Shown here piece by piece: positions 10,763 to 20,444 of a stretch of 27,496 nt of DNA (the first letter of the stretch is position 1; every line of letters begins with the position of its first letter). The stretch comes from Entrophospora sp. SA101. Taxonomy: Eukaryota; Glomeromycota; Glomeromycetes; Entrophosporales; Entrophosporaceae. The stretch covers positions 158,797 to 186,292 of the forward strand of contig CAUDNR010003223.1 in assembly GCA_958430865.1 (NCBI GenBank), read 5' to 3'. The notes beneath the pieces were generated by a model. That model saw nothing but the letters and a program-made list of their open reading frames with translations. It made no database searches and was not told the DNA's origin. Both the position numbers and the translations under genes were made by a program.

Positions 10763-11158
10763 TAATAATAACAACTCCAAATTTTTTCTAGATGAATATA
10801 TATAAGAATCTATTGTATGTCAAATGTTGTAGGAATAGCTTGCATGCTTGAAGATATTTTTTCTACATAAATCCCAACATTGATTACTTGATGTGTCTGA
10901 GTAGATTGTTATAGAATAACTTGTATTCTAGACAAAAATTTTTTTATTTAATAACCCAGGTGATGAGAAACTGTAATAGGCTTCTCATGCCAACTTAGTC
11001 CCAATATTCTTAAAACGAGTAAAATTTCAAGCTATATGAATCTTACAAGTAATAATTACATAATTCATTTTTATTATTGCATTATCAATATTTATTATAA
11101 TTATCGTACATTAATGGAAAATAAAAGTATAATTGTAGACCTTTTATTACTATCAATC
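10763..11158. other. AT-rich spacer before the tandem duplication
   Basis: No gene is supported. An open frame at 11036-11314 with an internal ATG at 11114 runs across the left boundary of the duplication and has low-complexity composition, so I do not call it. Confidence 0.4.
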
Positions 11159-12472
11159 AAGAAACATGTGTTATTAACAGTTTCAAAAATAACAAAATTG
11201 ACGAAAAATCTTCTGAGAAAGAAAAAAAATCTGTGCTATTTGCCAAGCTCAACCAAACAAAGAGCAGCTCGAAATGTTAATAAACTTGGAATTAACATCT
11301 CCAAAGTAGTGTAAAAGAATCTTGAGTTGAAGAAAAGACATTTATATTAATACAATAATCTTGTAAATTTATCTTATCTTTTATCTTCTGCCATTTACAC
11401 ATATAACAACAATAATAAAATACCAGTTATAAAACAAAATTCTACATAAATTTCAAGGCAGTGTAACTAAATACCCAAGACTAATCAGGGATTAGTGAAA
11501 AGATTTATTGTTGGGAACGAACTAAATCTATAACAGTAAATTCATACTTAGGAACAATGATTCAAGATTAGAATAATTTTCGCATCTAATTGAAATAAAT
11601 AACTGCATACATTACTATTACTAAGAATTTTTGGAAATAAATCACCATTCATTTGCAATGCAATGTCACATAATCTATAATGACAACAAATTTTTGATGA
11701 TATTTATATTCGATACATAAAAAAAAAATTTCATTTGATGTTTATTATTCAATTTAGTTTAAAGGAAGAGGATAAGACAACAAAGGTGAATATGTAGTTG
11801 CGAGTATGAAGAAAAGAGATAATGACAATTTGATAAATTATATGTGGACCTGGACACTTTACCGACAATCAAGTAAGGTTTCTAGCCCAAACTGTTTCTC
11901 AAAGCTCGAACTATTTTGGCAATTTGGGTTTTCAACATTTTTTATATTCAAAATCATTACTTTTTTTTTCATAAAAATTCAAGAAATTATGTCTAAAAGT
12001 ATTCAAATGCAAGAGAAAAGATTAATTATTTTATTTATTTAAAAATTAGAAATAGATTCATCACAATTATATAATAAATAAATTAAATGTTAATAACTAG
12101 AGTAATGATGAGTGGCAGACGATAACCACTACCACCATCCTTATTCTTAAAACACTTACCCAGTGATGTTTTCTTGATCATTTTCTTGTCTTCTTTTATT
12201 GTCATTGCTTTTATTTGGCATTTTTAAAAAATATTTTTAAAAAAGAAGTTTGTTATTTGATTGGTTTTTTTTTTTGGAAAAACAAAAAACAATTTATTTT
12301 TTGACAGAGTCCAAGGTTAGGGTGTCCAGGATTATACTTTTTTTTTTTACAAATTATTGGGGTGTGCGACATTCTAAGAAAATCAAAACTAATTAATGTC
12401 ATATATTGATTGGTATATGTAAATTTTTTTTAATGATCTGCATACCACTTATATAATTTCCGAAATTTGCAA
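11159..12472 (+). repeat. First copy of a 1,314-bp tandem duplication
   Basis: Matching landmarks at the beginning, middle and end of this block recur exactly 1,314 bp downstream: TGTGTTATTA at 11167 and 12481, the ATG of a short frame at 11806 and 13120, and AAGAAACAT at 12471 and 13785. Reading the two copies side by side I saw no difference except an extra AT at the start of the second copy. The unit has no clear gene. It holds a 78-codon plus-strand frame at 11806-12042 with low-complexity composition, and a possible small minus-strand first exon (listed separately). Confidence 0.9.
12160..12221 (-). CDS. Candidate first exon, unrecognised, in duplication copy 1
   Basis: Reading the minus strand from ATG at 12221 gives 20 polar codons beginning MPNKSNDNKRRQEND. 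The frame then meets a consensus donor, GG followed by GTAAGT, at 12159. This is what a short first exon in this genome looks like. No following exon could be joined with confidence: candidate pieces with coding-like composition, such as KTQIAKIVRALRNSLG on the same strand near 11895-11945, end in stops. It could be a chance ATG next to a chance donor. Confidence 0.2.
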
Positions 12473-13793
12473 GAAACATATGTGTTATTAACAGTTTCAA
12501 AAATAACAAAATTGACGAAAAATCTTCTGAGAAAGAAAAAAAATCTGTGCTATTTGCCAAGCTCAACCAAACAAAGAGCAGCTCGAAATGTTAATAAACT
12601 TGGAATTAACATCTCCAAAGTAGTGTAAAAGAATCTTGAGTTGAAGAAAAGACATTTATATTAATACAATAATCTTGTAAATTTATCTTATCTTTTATCT
12701 TCTGCCATTTACACATATAACAACAATAATAAAATACCAGTTATAAAACAAAATTCTACATAAATTTCAAGGCAGTGTAACTAAATACCCAAGACTAATC
12801 AGGGATTAGTGAAAAGATTTATTGTTGGGAACGAACTAAATCTATAACAGTAAATTCATACTTAGGAACAATGATTCAAGATTAGAATAATTTTCGCATC
12901 TAATTGAAATAAATAACTGCATACATTACTATTACTAAGAATTTTTGGAAATAAATCACCATTCATTTGCAATGCAATGTCACATAATCTATAATGACAA
13001 CAAATTTTTGATGATATTTATATTCGATACATAAAAAAAAAATTTCATTTGATGTTTATTATTCAATTTAGTTTAAAGGAAGAGGATAAGACAACAAAGG
13101 TGAATATGTAGTTGCGAGTATGAAGAAAAGAGATAATGACAATTTGATAAATTATATGTGGACCTGGACACTTTACCGACAATCAAGTAAGGTTTCTAGC
13201 CCAAACTGTTTCTCAAAGCTCGAACTATTTTGGCAATTTGGGTTTTCAACATTTTTTATATTCAAAATCATTACTTTTTTTTTCATAAAAATTCAAGAAA
13301 TTATGTCTAAAAGTATTCAAATGCAAGAGAAAAGATTAATTATTTTATTTATTTAAAAATTAGAAATAGATTCATCACAATTATATAATAAATAAATTAA
13401 ATGTTAATAACTAGAGTAATGATGAGTGGCAGACGATAACCACTACCACCATCCTTATTCTTAAAACACTTACCCAGTGATGTTTTCTTGATCATTTTCT
13501 TGTCTTCTTTTATTGTCATTGCTTTTATTTGGCATTTTTAAAAAATATTTTTAAAAAAGAAGTTTGTTATTTGATTGGTTTTTTTTTTTGGAAAAACAAA
13601 AAACAATTTATTTTTTGACAGAGTCCAAGGTTAGGGTGTCCAGGATTATACTTTTTTTTTTTACAAATTATTGGGGTGTGCGACATTCTAAGAAAATCAA
13701 AACTAATTAATGTCATATATTGATTGGTATATGTAAATTTTTTTTAATGATCTGCATACCACTTATATAATTTCCGAAATTTGCAAGAAACAT
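12473..13793 (+). repeat. Second copy of the 1,314-bp tandem duplication
   Basis: This is a direct, head-to-tail copy of 11159-12472. The junctions all fall at the word AAGAAACAT, present at 11159-11167, 12471-12479 and 13785-13793, so the breakpoints share at least 9 bp. After 13793 the sequence diverges (ATAAAATGTG). The lack of differences means either a very recent duplication or an assembly duplication of one locus. Confidence 0.9.
13474..13535 (-). CDS. Candidate first exon, unrecognised, in duplication copy 2
   Basis: This is the exact duplicate of the minus-strand candidate exon at 12160-12221, with the same ATG, the same 20 codons and the same GTAAGT donor. The same doubts apply. 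Confidence 0.2.
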
Positions 13794-14319
13794 AATAAAA
13801 TGTGCAGTTTTCAAATTGTTATTTCTTCTCCAATTTCAACGATATAGGTATCAAACATGTGAAAAGATAGTAAATAAATAGTATTTTAATAACTCAGAGA
13901 GTTATTTGTGTTTTAAAAGGTTCAATATTGTAAAATATCCATTCGAAATTTCCTTTATTGCAGTACCTTTTGCTCTATTACAACTTTAAAAAAAATATAG
14001 AAAATTAAAATATTCTCTCTGTATGAGTATTCTACAGATGGTTTTACATCGAAGCAATTTAATTTTTTTGCAGACGGACAAGTTTTGCACAAGAAATAAG
14101 AGCTTAAAGTTTCCGAAATTTGCAAGAAACATGTAATTCTTATATATAGTATCAAAATTCATAAATAAAAAACTTTCGTCACACAGAAAAAAAGGGGGTT
14201 ACCATAAAAAAATCCGCACATATAGATTTATCTTATTGACATTAATTAGATTTGTCAATCAACCAATATCGAATACCCCAATAGTTGAAGCATTTTTTTG
14301 AATTTCTAAATTTGAGGAA
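13794..14319. other. Spacer between the duplication and the hydrolase-phosphatase gene
   Basis: No gene is visible. At 14110-14132 the last 23 bases of the duplicated unit (beginning TTTCCGAAATTTGC and ending AAGAAACAT) occur a third time, outside the duplication. A CCAAT box-like word lies at 14263-14267, about 55 bp before the next start codon, and could belong to its promoter. Confidence 0.5.
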
Positions 14320-16855
14320 ATGAAAAGGTCGAAAGCAATAACTTTAAGAATTAAAAATACACAAGGTCAAACTATAGTTGGAGTACTTGAAAGAAAATTT
14401 GATGAAATTAATCGAAACAAACTTGGAATTATTTGTCATGGAATTTTAGGTTAGTTCTGTAAAAAATAAACGCATATATAGTAATAATGTAATATATTAT
14501 ATTATATTTATGATTCAAATACTATTATTTGTGTAAATATATAGAACATAGGAATTATATATATCAAGTAAAGTTAGCCAAAGTGCTACCATTTGATACA
14601 TTTCGATTAGATTTTCGTGGAAATGGAGAAAGTGATGGAGTACCCAAATTTTCAAATATTGAAGAAGACGCAGAAGATATAATTACAGTTTACAAATACT
14701 TGGAAAAAGTATATGGTTATTCATTATATACATTAATAGGACATTCAAGGGGTATTTTCATATAACTTTAATTATATCGTTTATTTATTTATAAGGTAGA
14801 TATTAATTTATAATTAATAATAAATAATAAAGGAGCACTAGCAGCGTTATATTATGCATCAACCATAAATTTAAATATTCCATATTTGGTGCTAATATCA
14901 GGACGTTTTAGGATGCAAAGTTTAATCCAACGATTTAATAATGAACAGTTGAGAGATTTGGAGAAAAAAGGATGGACTAACTGGACTTCAATAAAAAATG
15001 GTAAAGGTTTTGCAATGAAAATTACCAAAAAAGAATTTGATCATTGGATGAATTGGGATACTACTACTCTTGGCAAGTAAATAATTATACATGATAGATT
15101 GATAGATTTATTTAAACATGTAATAATTTTAAATTTCAATAAAAAATTTTTTTTGATAGCTCAAAGAATTCCTAACTCAACATCTGTACTAGTGATTCAT
15201 GGAACAGCCGATGAAGTATTTTTTTAATGTTTTTCATTTTCTTTCTATAATAAAAACCATTCAAAGTTTTATGTTTTAGTCAATTGATCATTTTGATGTT
15301 ATATAATAGGTAGTACCAGTTGAAGATTCAGCAATCTACAATAATATAATTCACAATAGTACACTAAGGCTGATATCAGGGGCTACACATAATTTTACAA
15401 GGCATAAAAAAGAAATAGTTAATATTATCAATAAATATTTTTCACAAGAATATCAATCTTTCAACTTTTTGTATAAAAATCAATGGATCAGTCATATACC
15501 TAGATACATTCAAATTGATGGTGTTAGCAATTTTAGAGATTTAGGTGGATATAAGTGTAGTAGTAATGGTAGTGTTGGTATTGGTATTGGTATTGATGGT
15601 GGTTACAATCACGATTGTTATATTAGAGAAAGATATGTTTTTAGATGTGGAGAGTAAGTAATGTAATATAAGCATTATAATATATAAATTTACTTGTATA
15701 TAAAATTTCATATATTAACTCGATCATTTATTTATTTATTAGCATTTCTTCAATAACAGAACAAGGTATATTAACGTTGCATAAATTAAATATAAAACAA
15801 ATATTTGATCTAAGATCAAATCCTGAAATCAAAAAATTTGGCATTAGGTAATATATCTATAATCTATCAATCAATATGTCACAATATATATATATTAATG
15901 ATTGTTATAATTATTTAGAGAAATAGAAGGTATAACACGTACACATGTCCCAGTATTTAAAGAAATAGATTTTTCACCTCAAGAAGTATATGAACGATCA
16001 AAATTATATGTGAATGGATATGTTGGTTATGCAAAAGGTAACCAACTGAACTAGCTGACCACTAATTAACATATTAATAGTATTATGTATTTCTAGAAAT
16101 TATGTATATACTAATAATAATAGTAATATTATTATTGGTATATTATTGATAGCATATTTAGCAATTCTGGAAGAAGGCAAAGAAGCATATCGTCAAATAT
16201 TTTTAAATGTGTTGAATAAACCAGATATTCCATTTGCAGTACATTGTAAAGCAGGTAAAGATCGTACAGGAGTATTTGCAATGTTAATATTGAAATTATG
16301 TGGCATAAATGATGAAATTGTTGCTAGGGAATATGAAATAACTGATTTCAATACCAGAGGTAATGTGTAGTGTATATGTGTTGATGTAACAATAATATAT
16401 ATTTTTAATAAATTTATTAATTGATTAATATATGTGTGGACATTTCTTTTCTTCCATCTATCATACACTCTCTTACTTCTTCAAGGCATTTATACCCAAA
16501 AATTCAAATACTATGACAAATATACTGACAGTTACTACAATGAAGAAGAAATTAGATCAATGTTATCTGCAAGGTAAATAACTAATTCAAATAACCAAAT
16601 TAATCTGTTAAATCTACCAATTTATTAAAAATAATATATATATATTTCTGACTATTTAGATATGAATCAATGATTTTAACTTTAAAAGAATTTAAAAAAA
16701 AATATAAATCAGTAGAAAATTATTTATTAGAATGTTGTAATTTCAGCATACAAGAAATAGAAATTATAAAAAATAATTTAATAATTAGAAACATTAATAA
16801 TGATGGTATTTGTATCAATAGTGATTCTGCTGGATTCATTAAATCTCTATTGTAA
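14320..16855 (+). CDS. Alpha/beta-hydrolase fused to a tyrosine-phosphatase domain
   Basis: Ten exons (14320-14449, 14545-14751, 14833-15072, 15160-15215, 15310-15653, 15743-15847, 15919-16037, 16153-16359, 16486-16573, 16660-16855) join in frame to 563 codons plus stop. Residues 1 to about 255 form an alpha/beta-hydrolase: oxyanion HG at 40-41, nucleophile Ser111 in GHSRG, Asp210 in HGTADEVVP, His238 in GATHNF. Residues from about 275 form an atypical protein-tyrosine phosphatase: NFRDLGGY at 285-292, an IFDLRS strand, and the P-loop HCKAGKDRTG with Cys432 and Arg438 (CX5R). Both active sites are complete. No signal peptide or membrane segment is seen, so it is probably soluble and intracellular (inference). 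An Asn/Gly/Ile low-complexity insert at about 294-313 interrupts the phosphatase N-terminus. Intron 3 needs a GC donor. The ATG follows an in-frame TGA, fixing the start. The substrates are unknown: an ester or peptide for the first domain, phosphotyrosine, phosphoinositide or a similar ligand for the second. Confidence 0.9.
15073..15159 (+). other. GC-AG intron (intron 3 of the hydrolase-phosphatase gene)
   Basis: The exon ends CTTG and the intron starts GCAAGTAAAT, which matches the usual GC-donor consensus. It ends TTTGATAG. Only this junction keeps the frame: the nearby GTAAAT at 15077 would give a different phase and run into a stop a few codons into the next exon. With the GC donor the protein reads TTTLAQRIPNS, as expected before the HG..D block. 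Confidence 0.75.
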
Positions 16856-17137
16856 TTGATTTATTTAATTATGCATCTTATTTCTTTGTTTATTTATCAA
16901 CTATTAATTGTTGAATGAGACTAACTAACCTCTGAATGAACAAAATGAAATGGTTCATAATTCAATGGCACTGATTTAAATAGAATTAAAGTTATAGAAA
17001 TATTAATAATAATAAGAAAATTAAATTATAAATTATTTTGATTTTACATCTGGGGCATGCTGCAACAAAACCAGACAAAGTGAACATTGATGTTACCAAA
17101 ATTTTCAGAGGTCAATAATTGGGGTGTTAGATATAAG
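16856..17137. other. Short AT-rich intergenic stretch
   Basis: Nothing recognisable is present after the stop codon of the hydrolase-phosphatase gene. No clear AATAAA lies close to it. Confidence 0.4.
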
Positions 17138-17407
17138 TATCCCTTAAACGGTTAATAGCCAATAAAAATTTTCTGATACATAAAGTTTTCTCTAAGCATA
17201 TCACTTCTAATATGAAAATGATCTTGAGATATAGCTGATCAGGTCTGTAAAAAATTTTTCGGTGTTGTCCTTGTGGTTTTATACAATCTTCTTTAAAAGT
17301 TGGCCGATTTGACTTTTTTACTTTGCTGATCATTAAATTGACCAATAAGAATGTGAGGTCGTGATTTCGTGTTACCATTAAAGAATACTCTGACCGTTTA
17401 AGGGATA
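17138..17407. mobile_element. Small TA-flanked inverted-repeat element (Tc1/mariner-type MITE)
   Basis: The left end TCCCTTAAACGGT (17140-17152) is repeated inverted as ACCGTTTAAGGGA (17393-17405). TA dinucleotides flank both ends (17138-17139 and 17406-17407), as expected from TA-target insertion. The element between them is 266 bp. A minus-strand open frame of 83 codons (17127-17378) spans most of it but matches no transposase I know, so I treat the element as non-autonomous. Confidence 0.7.
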
Positions 17408-17810
17408 ATCACAAACAGAGGAAATCAAAATTAGTAAAGGTTTGGATAATCGTGTACAATGGAGCATGGATCATAGCGGACATTTGCGTATTTGGTAATG
17501 AGTTGCGTCAATCACATTTTTATTTTATCACGTAAAAAAGAATTTTGATTGGGCTGAATATCATTACTAAATTAACAATTACACAAAATCATTAATTGCG
17601 CAGCATAGTGGACACAGGACCACGAACAATCTTAGTAGATGGTACATTTGAGGTTTAATAATAAATCACCTTTCCTCTGCCCACTTTTTTTAGAAAATTA
17701 TACCCAGATTTAAATATACCATCCCCAAAAAATATGAAAAATACCCAAAATTCAAATACACCATATGTGAAAAAACAGTAATTTTTCTTTCCACTAAATT
17801 TAAATTATTA
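17408..17810. other. Intergenic stretch
   Basis: No gene is supported. Loosely repeated words (TACCCAGATTTAAATATACCA and CAAATACACCATATG) occur around 17700-17765. Confidence 0.4.
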
Positions 17811-18133
17811 TTATTTTTTTCCCAGGATTATTTTCAATTGATCTTTTACACTATCTTGATTAAAAAATTGAAATTGCTCTAAAGCTAACCCATTTAATGT
17901 TAATAAACCATGTGGTTTATCATGAAATGCAAAATCACCATAACCCAAATAATATAATAATGAAGAAGGAGGTAAATGACACATAATAATGAAACAATCA
18001 GAAGGAAAACAAGAAAAAAGGTTAAATTGAAGAGGTAAAAAGTCTCAACATGAAATATAAGATATTGAATCAATTTCACAATGAGATTGTCCTGGAATTA
18101 AAAGATTCGACCAAAAGATCTGTGTCAAAATCT
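17811..18133 (-). pseudogene. Broken reading frame or terminal exon, family not recognised
   Basis: On the minus strand, 77 codons stay open from 18044 down to TAA at 17811-17813. They read like real protein: CHLPPSSLLYYLGYGDFAFH, then HGLLTLNGLALEQFQFF, ending KIILGKK. The same frame continues upstream through a single TGA (18045-18047) into LLIPGQSHCEIDSISYIS, as if a Trp codon had become a stop. Further upstream, a different frame carries an acidic stretch (VLPELDFDTDLLVESF), pointing to one frameshift. I do not recognise the family. It is either a decayed gene or the last exons of a gene whose intron boundaries I cannot place. Confidence 0.45.
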
Positions 18134-18240
18134 AATTCTGGTAACACTATTTCATTATTATTATCTCATTCATTAATATATTATTTTCAATTAAAAAAAA
18201 AAACCACAGCATAAGCATAAATTAATTAAATTAATTAATA

Positions 18241-18870
18241 ATGTCAAAAAGAAGAATTGAGATTGACAATTACAATAATTACAATGACAATGATAAAGTA
18301 ATTATTTTAGACAGAGAAAGCACCTTTTTAGAATCTGAAGAGAGTGTTTACATTGAACCTGAAGGAAATATTAACAATTATAACAATTATGATGATTGTG
18401 GTAATGACAATTATGGTGGTTGTAATTATGATAATGATGATATTGATAATGATAATGATAATGAGCATGATAATGGTAGTGGTTGTGGTGGCAATGGTGA
18501 TAGTGGCAGGATTAATTCTATCAAGACCATTGGTATTTCTAAGAATAAAAGTCAATATGGACACATTTTGATAAACAAAATGGATGAGAAAGACATAAAA
18601 TGGGCTAAATGTAAATATTGCTTGTAAGTAATTAAAATAAATTGCATTACTTATTTTTTTTTAAAAAAATTTACTAATTGTGTTAATTATATTAAATAAA
18701 GACATGGGAAATATAATATGAATAGTGGCTCTACTTCAAATTTAAGTCATCATCTTAAGAATCATAAAAATAAAATTGATGTTAATGTAAATAAACAAGC
18801 AATGATGTTGGACAGATTTCTTAAAAGTGGCAGTAATAGTGAACATATTGTGTGTACTGTATATATTTAA
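18241..18870 (+). CDS. Asn/Asp-rich protein with a BED-type zinc finger
   Basis: Two exons (18241-18623 and 18702-18870) are joined by a 78-nt GTAAGT...AAG intron with matching phase. The product is 183 aa. Residues from about 8 to 87 are an Asn/Asp/Gly/Tyr-rich tract built on AAT/GAT triplet repeats. The BED finger follows: WAKCKYC with Cys124 and Cys127, then NLSHHLKNH with His144 or His145 and His149. The intron falls between the two halves. BED fingers bind DNA and are typical of hAT transposases and their domesticated derivatives. The stretch KQAMMLDRFL after the finger is also typical of hAT proteins. No hAT catalytic domain follows within 2 kb. The gene is therefore either the front end of a truncated transposase or a small derived DNA-binding protein. 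The ATG opens the frame directly after AT-rich non-coding DNA. Confidence 0.65.
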
Positions 18871-19072
18871 ATCAATTAATATATCTACATTTGTAATTTT
18901 CTTAATCTGTGACCTGTTGACCTGATGGGATGGGACGGGTCAACTGTTTAAAAGTTCAAGTCTGGTTGGGTTGAACCACTGACCCAACTCGTTTAGAACT
19001 CTAATTATAGTAAATAGATTAAGCTTTTAGATTATAGAGAGTTTTTTTTTATTTTTTTTTATTTAAGTAATA
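18871..19072. other. Spacer with a GC-richer repeat-like patch
   Basis: The patch at about 18910-18995 is less AT-rich than its surroundings and contains GGGTCAACTG...GACCCAACTC-like words in inverted relation. It is probably part of a dispersed repeat. No gene is visible. Confidence 0.35.
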
Positions 19073-19282
19073 TCAAATAATCATACATATGTGAATAATT
19101 AAATAACAATAATATTCTATATATTTATAGTTGATTAAATGCCCATGTACACTTAAGCCATTAAGCATCATATACTTTCCTTTTAACAAATTAAATCGTA
19201 ATTTAATTTGTGTTGGAATGGAATCCTTGGATTGTATTACCTTGATATTACTGAGTTGATTGAGAACCATTGGTTTATCCAT
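19073..19282 (-). CDS. Hypothetical small protein, unrecognised
   Basis: A minus-strand frame of 69 codons opens with ATG at 19282 and ends with TGA at 19073-19075. The first 50 or so residues have ordinary, mixed protein composition (for example QSKDSIPTQIKLRFNLLKGK), while the last 15 are Tyr/Ile/Cys-rich like translated AT-rich DNA. The real exon may therefore end earlier, near 19118. No family is recognised, and no partner exon was placed. Confidence 0.25.
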   Translation of the reverse strand: MDKPMVLNQLSNIKVIQSKDSIPTQIKLRFNLLKGKYMMLNGLSVHGHLINYKYIEYYCYLIIHICMII

Positions 19283-19502
19283 CTTGAGATTGATTGTTCA
19301 GTTAAAAAATTTTTTTTATATATCCTAAAGAAATTGAAAAAAGATTGCTAATAGGAAAACTTTATAACCAAATGAGATAGGGAAAAAAGCTTTCTGTAAC
19401 TTTATTATAGAAGACTTAAACAATAAAACTATAAAAAGTTTTGTTTGATTTTATTATAAAAAAAAAAAGTTATCATGGCTTAAAGTTATTCACAATTGGA
19501 AT

Positions 19503-19752
19503 ATCCTATATACAGAAAGGTTCTTTTTTTGAAATATACAGTACCCTACCAAAAATGGAAATTTATTATATAAAAAAGGAAATAGTTCAAATTTTTGTAA
19601 CATCCTTGTGGTAGTTATCTATACGTGACGATTAACCTTGTGAGACTTGGGGTGGTAGGAGTTATGGAATGCTTACCAACTTCAAAAATTAATTCTTACT
19701 TGTCATGTAGGTTCTGTATATTTCATAAAAAGAACCTTTCTGTATATAGGAT
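19503..19752. mobile_element. Small element with 39-bp terminal inverted repeats
   Basis: The arms 19503-19541 and 19714-19752 are reverse complements over 39 positions with one mismatch. They begin ATCCTATATACAGAAAGG. TA-rich ends (TATATACAG) fit Tc1/mariner-type insertion at TA. Just inside the left arm is CAGTACCCTACCAAAA, which resembles a transposon end in its own right and has a relative at 21260-21275, so one element may be nested in another. An open frame across it (19625-19813) is chance. Confidence 0.75.
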
Positions 19753-19940
19753 GACCCTATTCAATTTATTATTAAATTTTACCATAAAAATTTACATGCA
19801 ACTGATAAATTAATAGAAATTTCTTTTTTATAATTCATGTTTTCAAAAAAATATATTGTTAGTTGAATTTTGTTGTCAACATTTACAATGTGTTGAAATA
19901 TATGATAAAGATACTAAAAAAATCCACACATAATAATTTG

Positions 19941-20372
19941 TTATATTGATACATATGTTTGATGATCAAAAGCCATAGAACACCACAATAAATTATCATA
20001 ATTTTCAGGAGCTGAATTACACCTAGGACAATTTGTAAATTGCCCATATAAATCAGATCTACATTTCTTTAAAATTTCTAGTACTAGTAGTTCATTAGTA
20101 ACAGTTTGATTTTGAAGGCCTTCCTTCTACTGTCTTTGAAAGATGTACTAGAAGAAGAACTGGTTCTCAAAGATAACCATGTGCACCTCCACTCTATTTT
20201 ATGTATTTCTTCCTCAGTGAAAAATGGTTGAAACTGATTTAGAGAGATACAAGAATTTAAATGTTTTGCTTTGCATATTTGTTTGGTGAAATTTCTATAA
20301 TGATAATCTATTAGAAATCTTTCCAATATAATATAACATATTTTTTAGTTACATAATAAGTATCTAAATCAA
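19941..20372 (-). pseudogene. Decayed C-terminal part of a retroelement-like protein
   Basis: The minus strand has three consecutive pieces in changing frames. The first, about 20372-20325, reads DTYYVTKKYVILYWKDF. The second, about 20316-20084, includes FTEEEIHKIEWRCTWLSL and STSFKDSRRKAFKIKLLL. The third, about 20080-19941, reads LEILKKCRSDLYGQF, then CPRCNSAPENYDNLLWC, ending in a stop. A CPxC...W-C zinc-binding tail after a basic linker is what I recall from non-LTR (LINE-like) retroelement proteins of Glomeromycotina; here the usual His before the last Cys is absent. Two frameshifts show it is dead. The reverse-transcriptase part is not in the window. Confidence 0.5.
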
Positions 20373-20444
20373 ACTACTTTATTTTAAAAAACTCTCAATT
20401 TCAGCCATTAAAATTAGTTTCATCCAAGTTTAGGAGTTGAATCA

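Noticed and set aside
11806..12042. 78-codon frame with ATG, repeated at 13120-13356
   Set aside because: It is Phe/Ile-rich like translated AT-rich DNA, and its recurrence is only due to the tandem duplication.
11159..13793. Long direct repeat considered as a CRISPR-like or satellite array
   Set aside because: There are only two copies of a 1.3-kb unit, with no spacers. It is a simple tandem duplication.
16193..16468. 91-codon minus-strand frame
   Set aside because: It lies opposite the phosphatase P-loop exon and the following intron.
18328..18571. Overlapping minus- and plus-strand frames rich in Ile/Thr or Met/Ile/Val
   Set aside because: They are shadows of the AAT/GAT triplet repeats in the BED-finger gene.
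19625..19813. 62-codon plus-strand frame
   Set aside because: It overlaps the right arm of the 39-bp inverted-repeat element and resembles no protein family.
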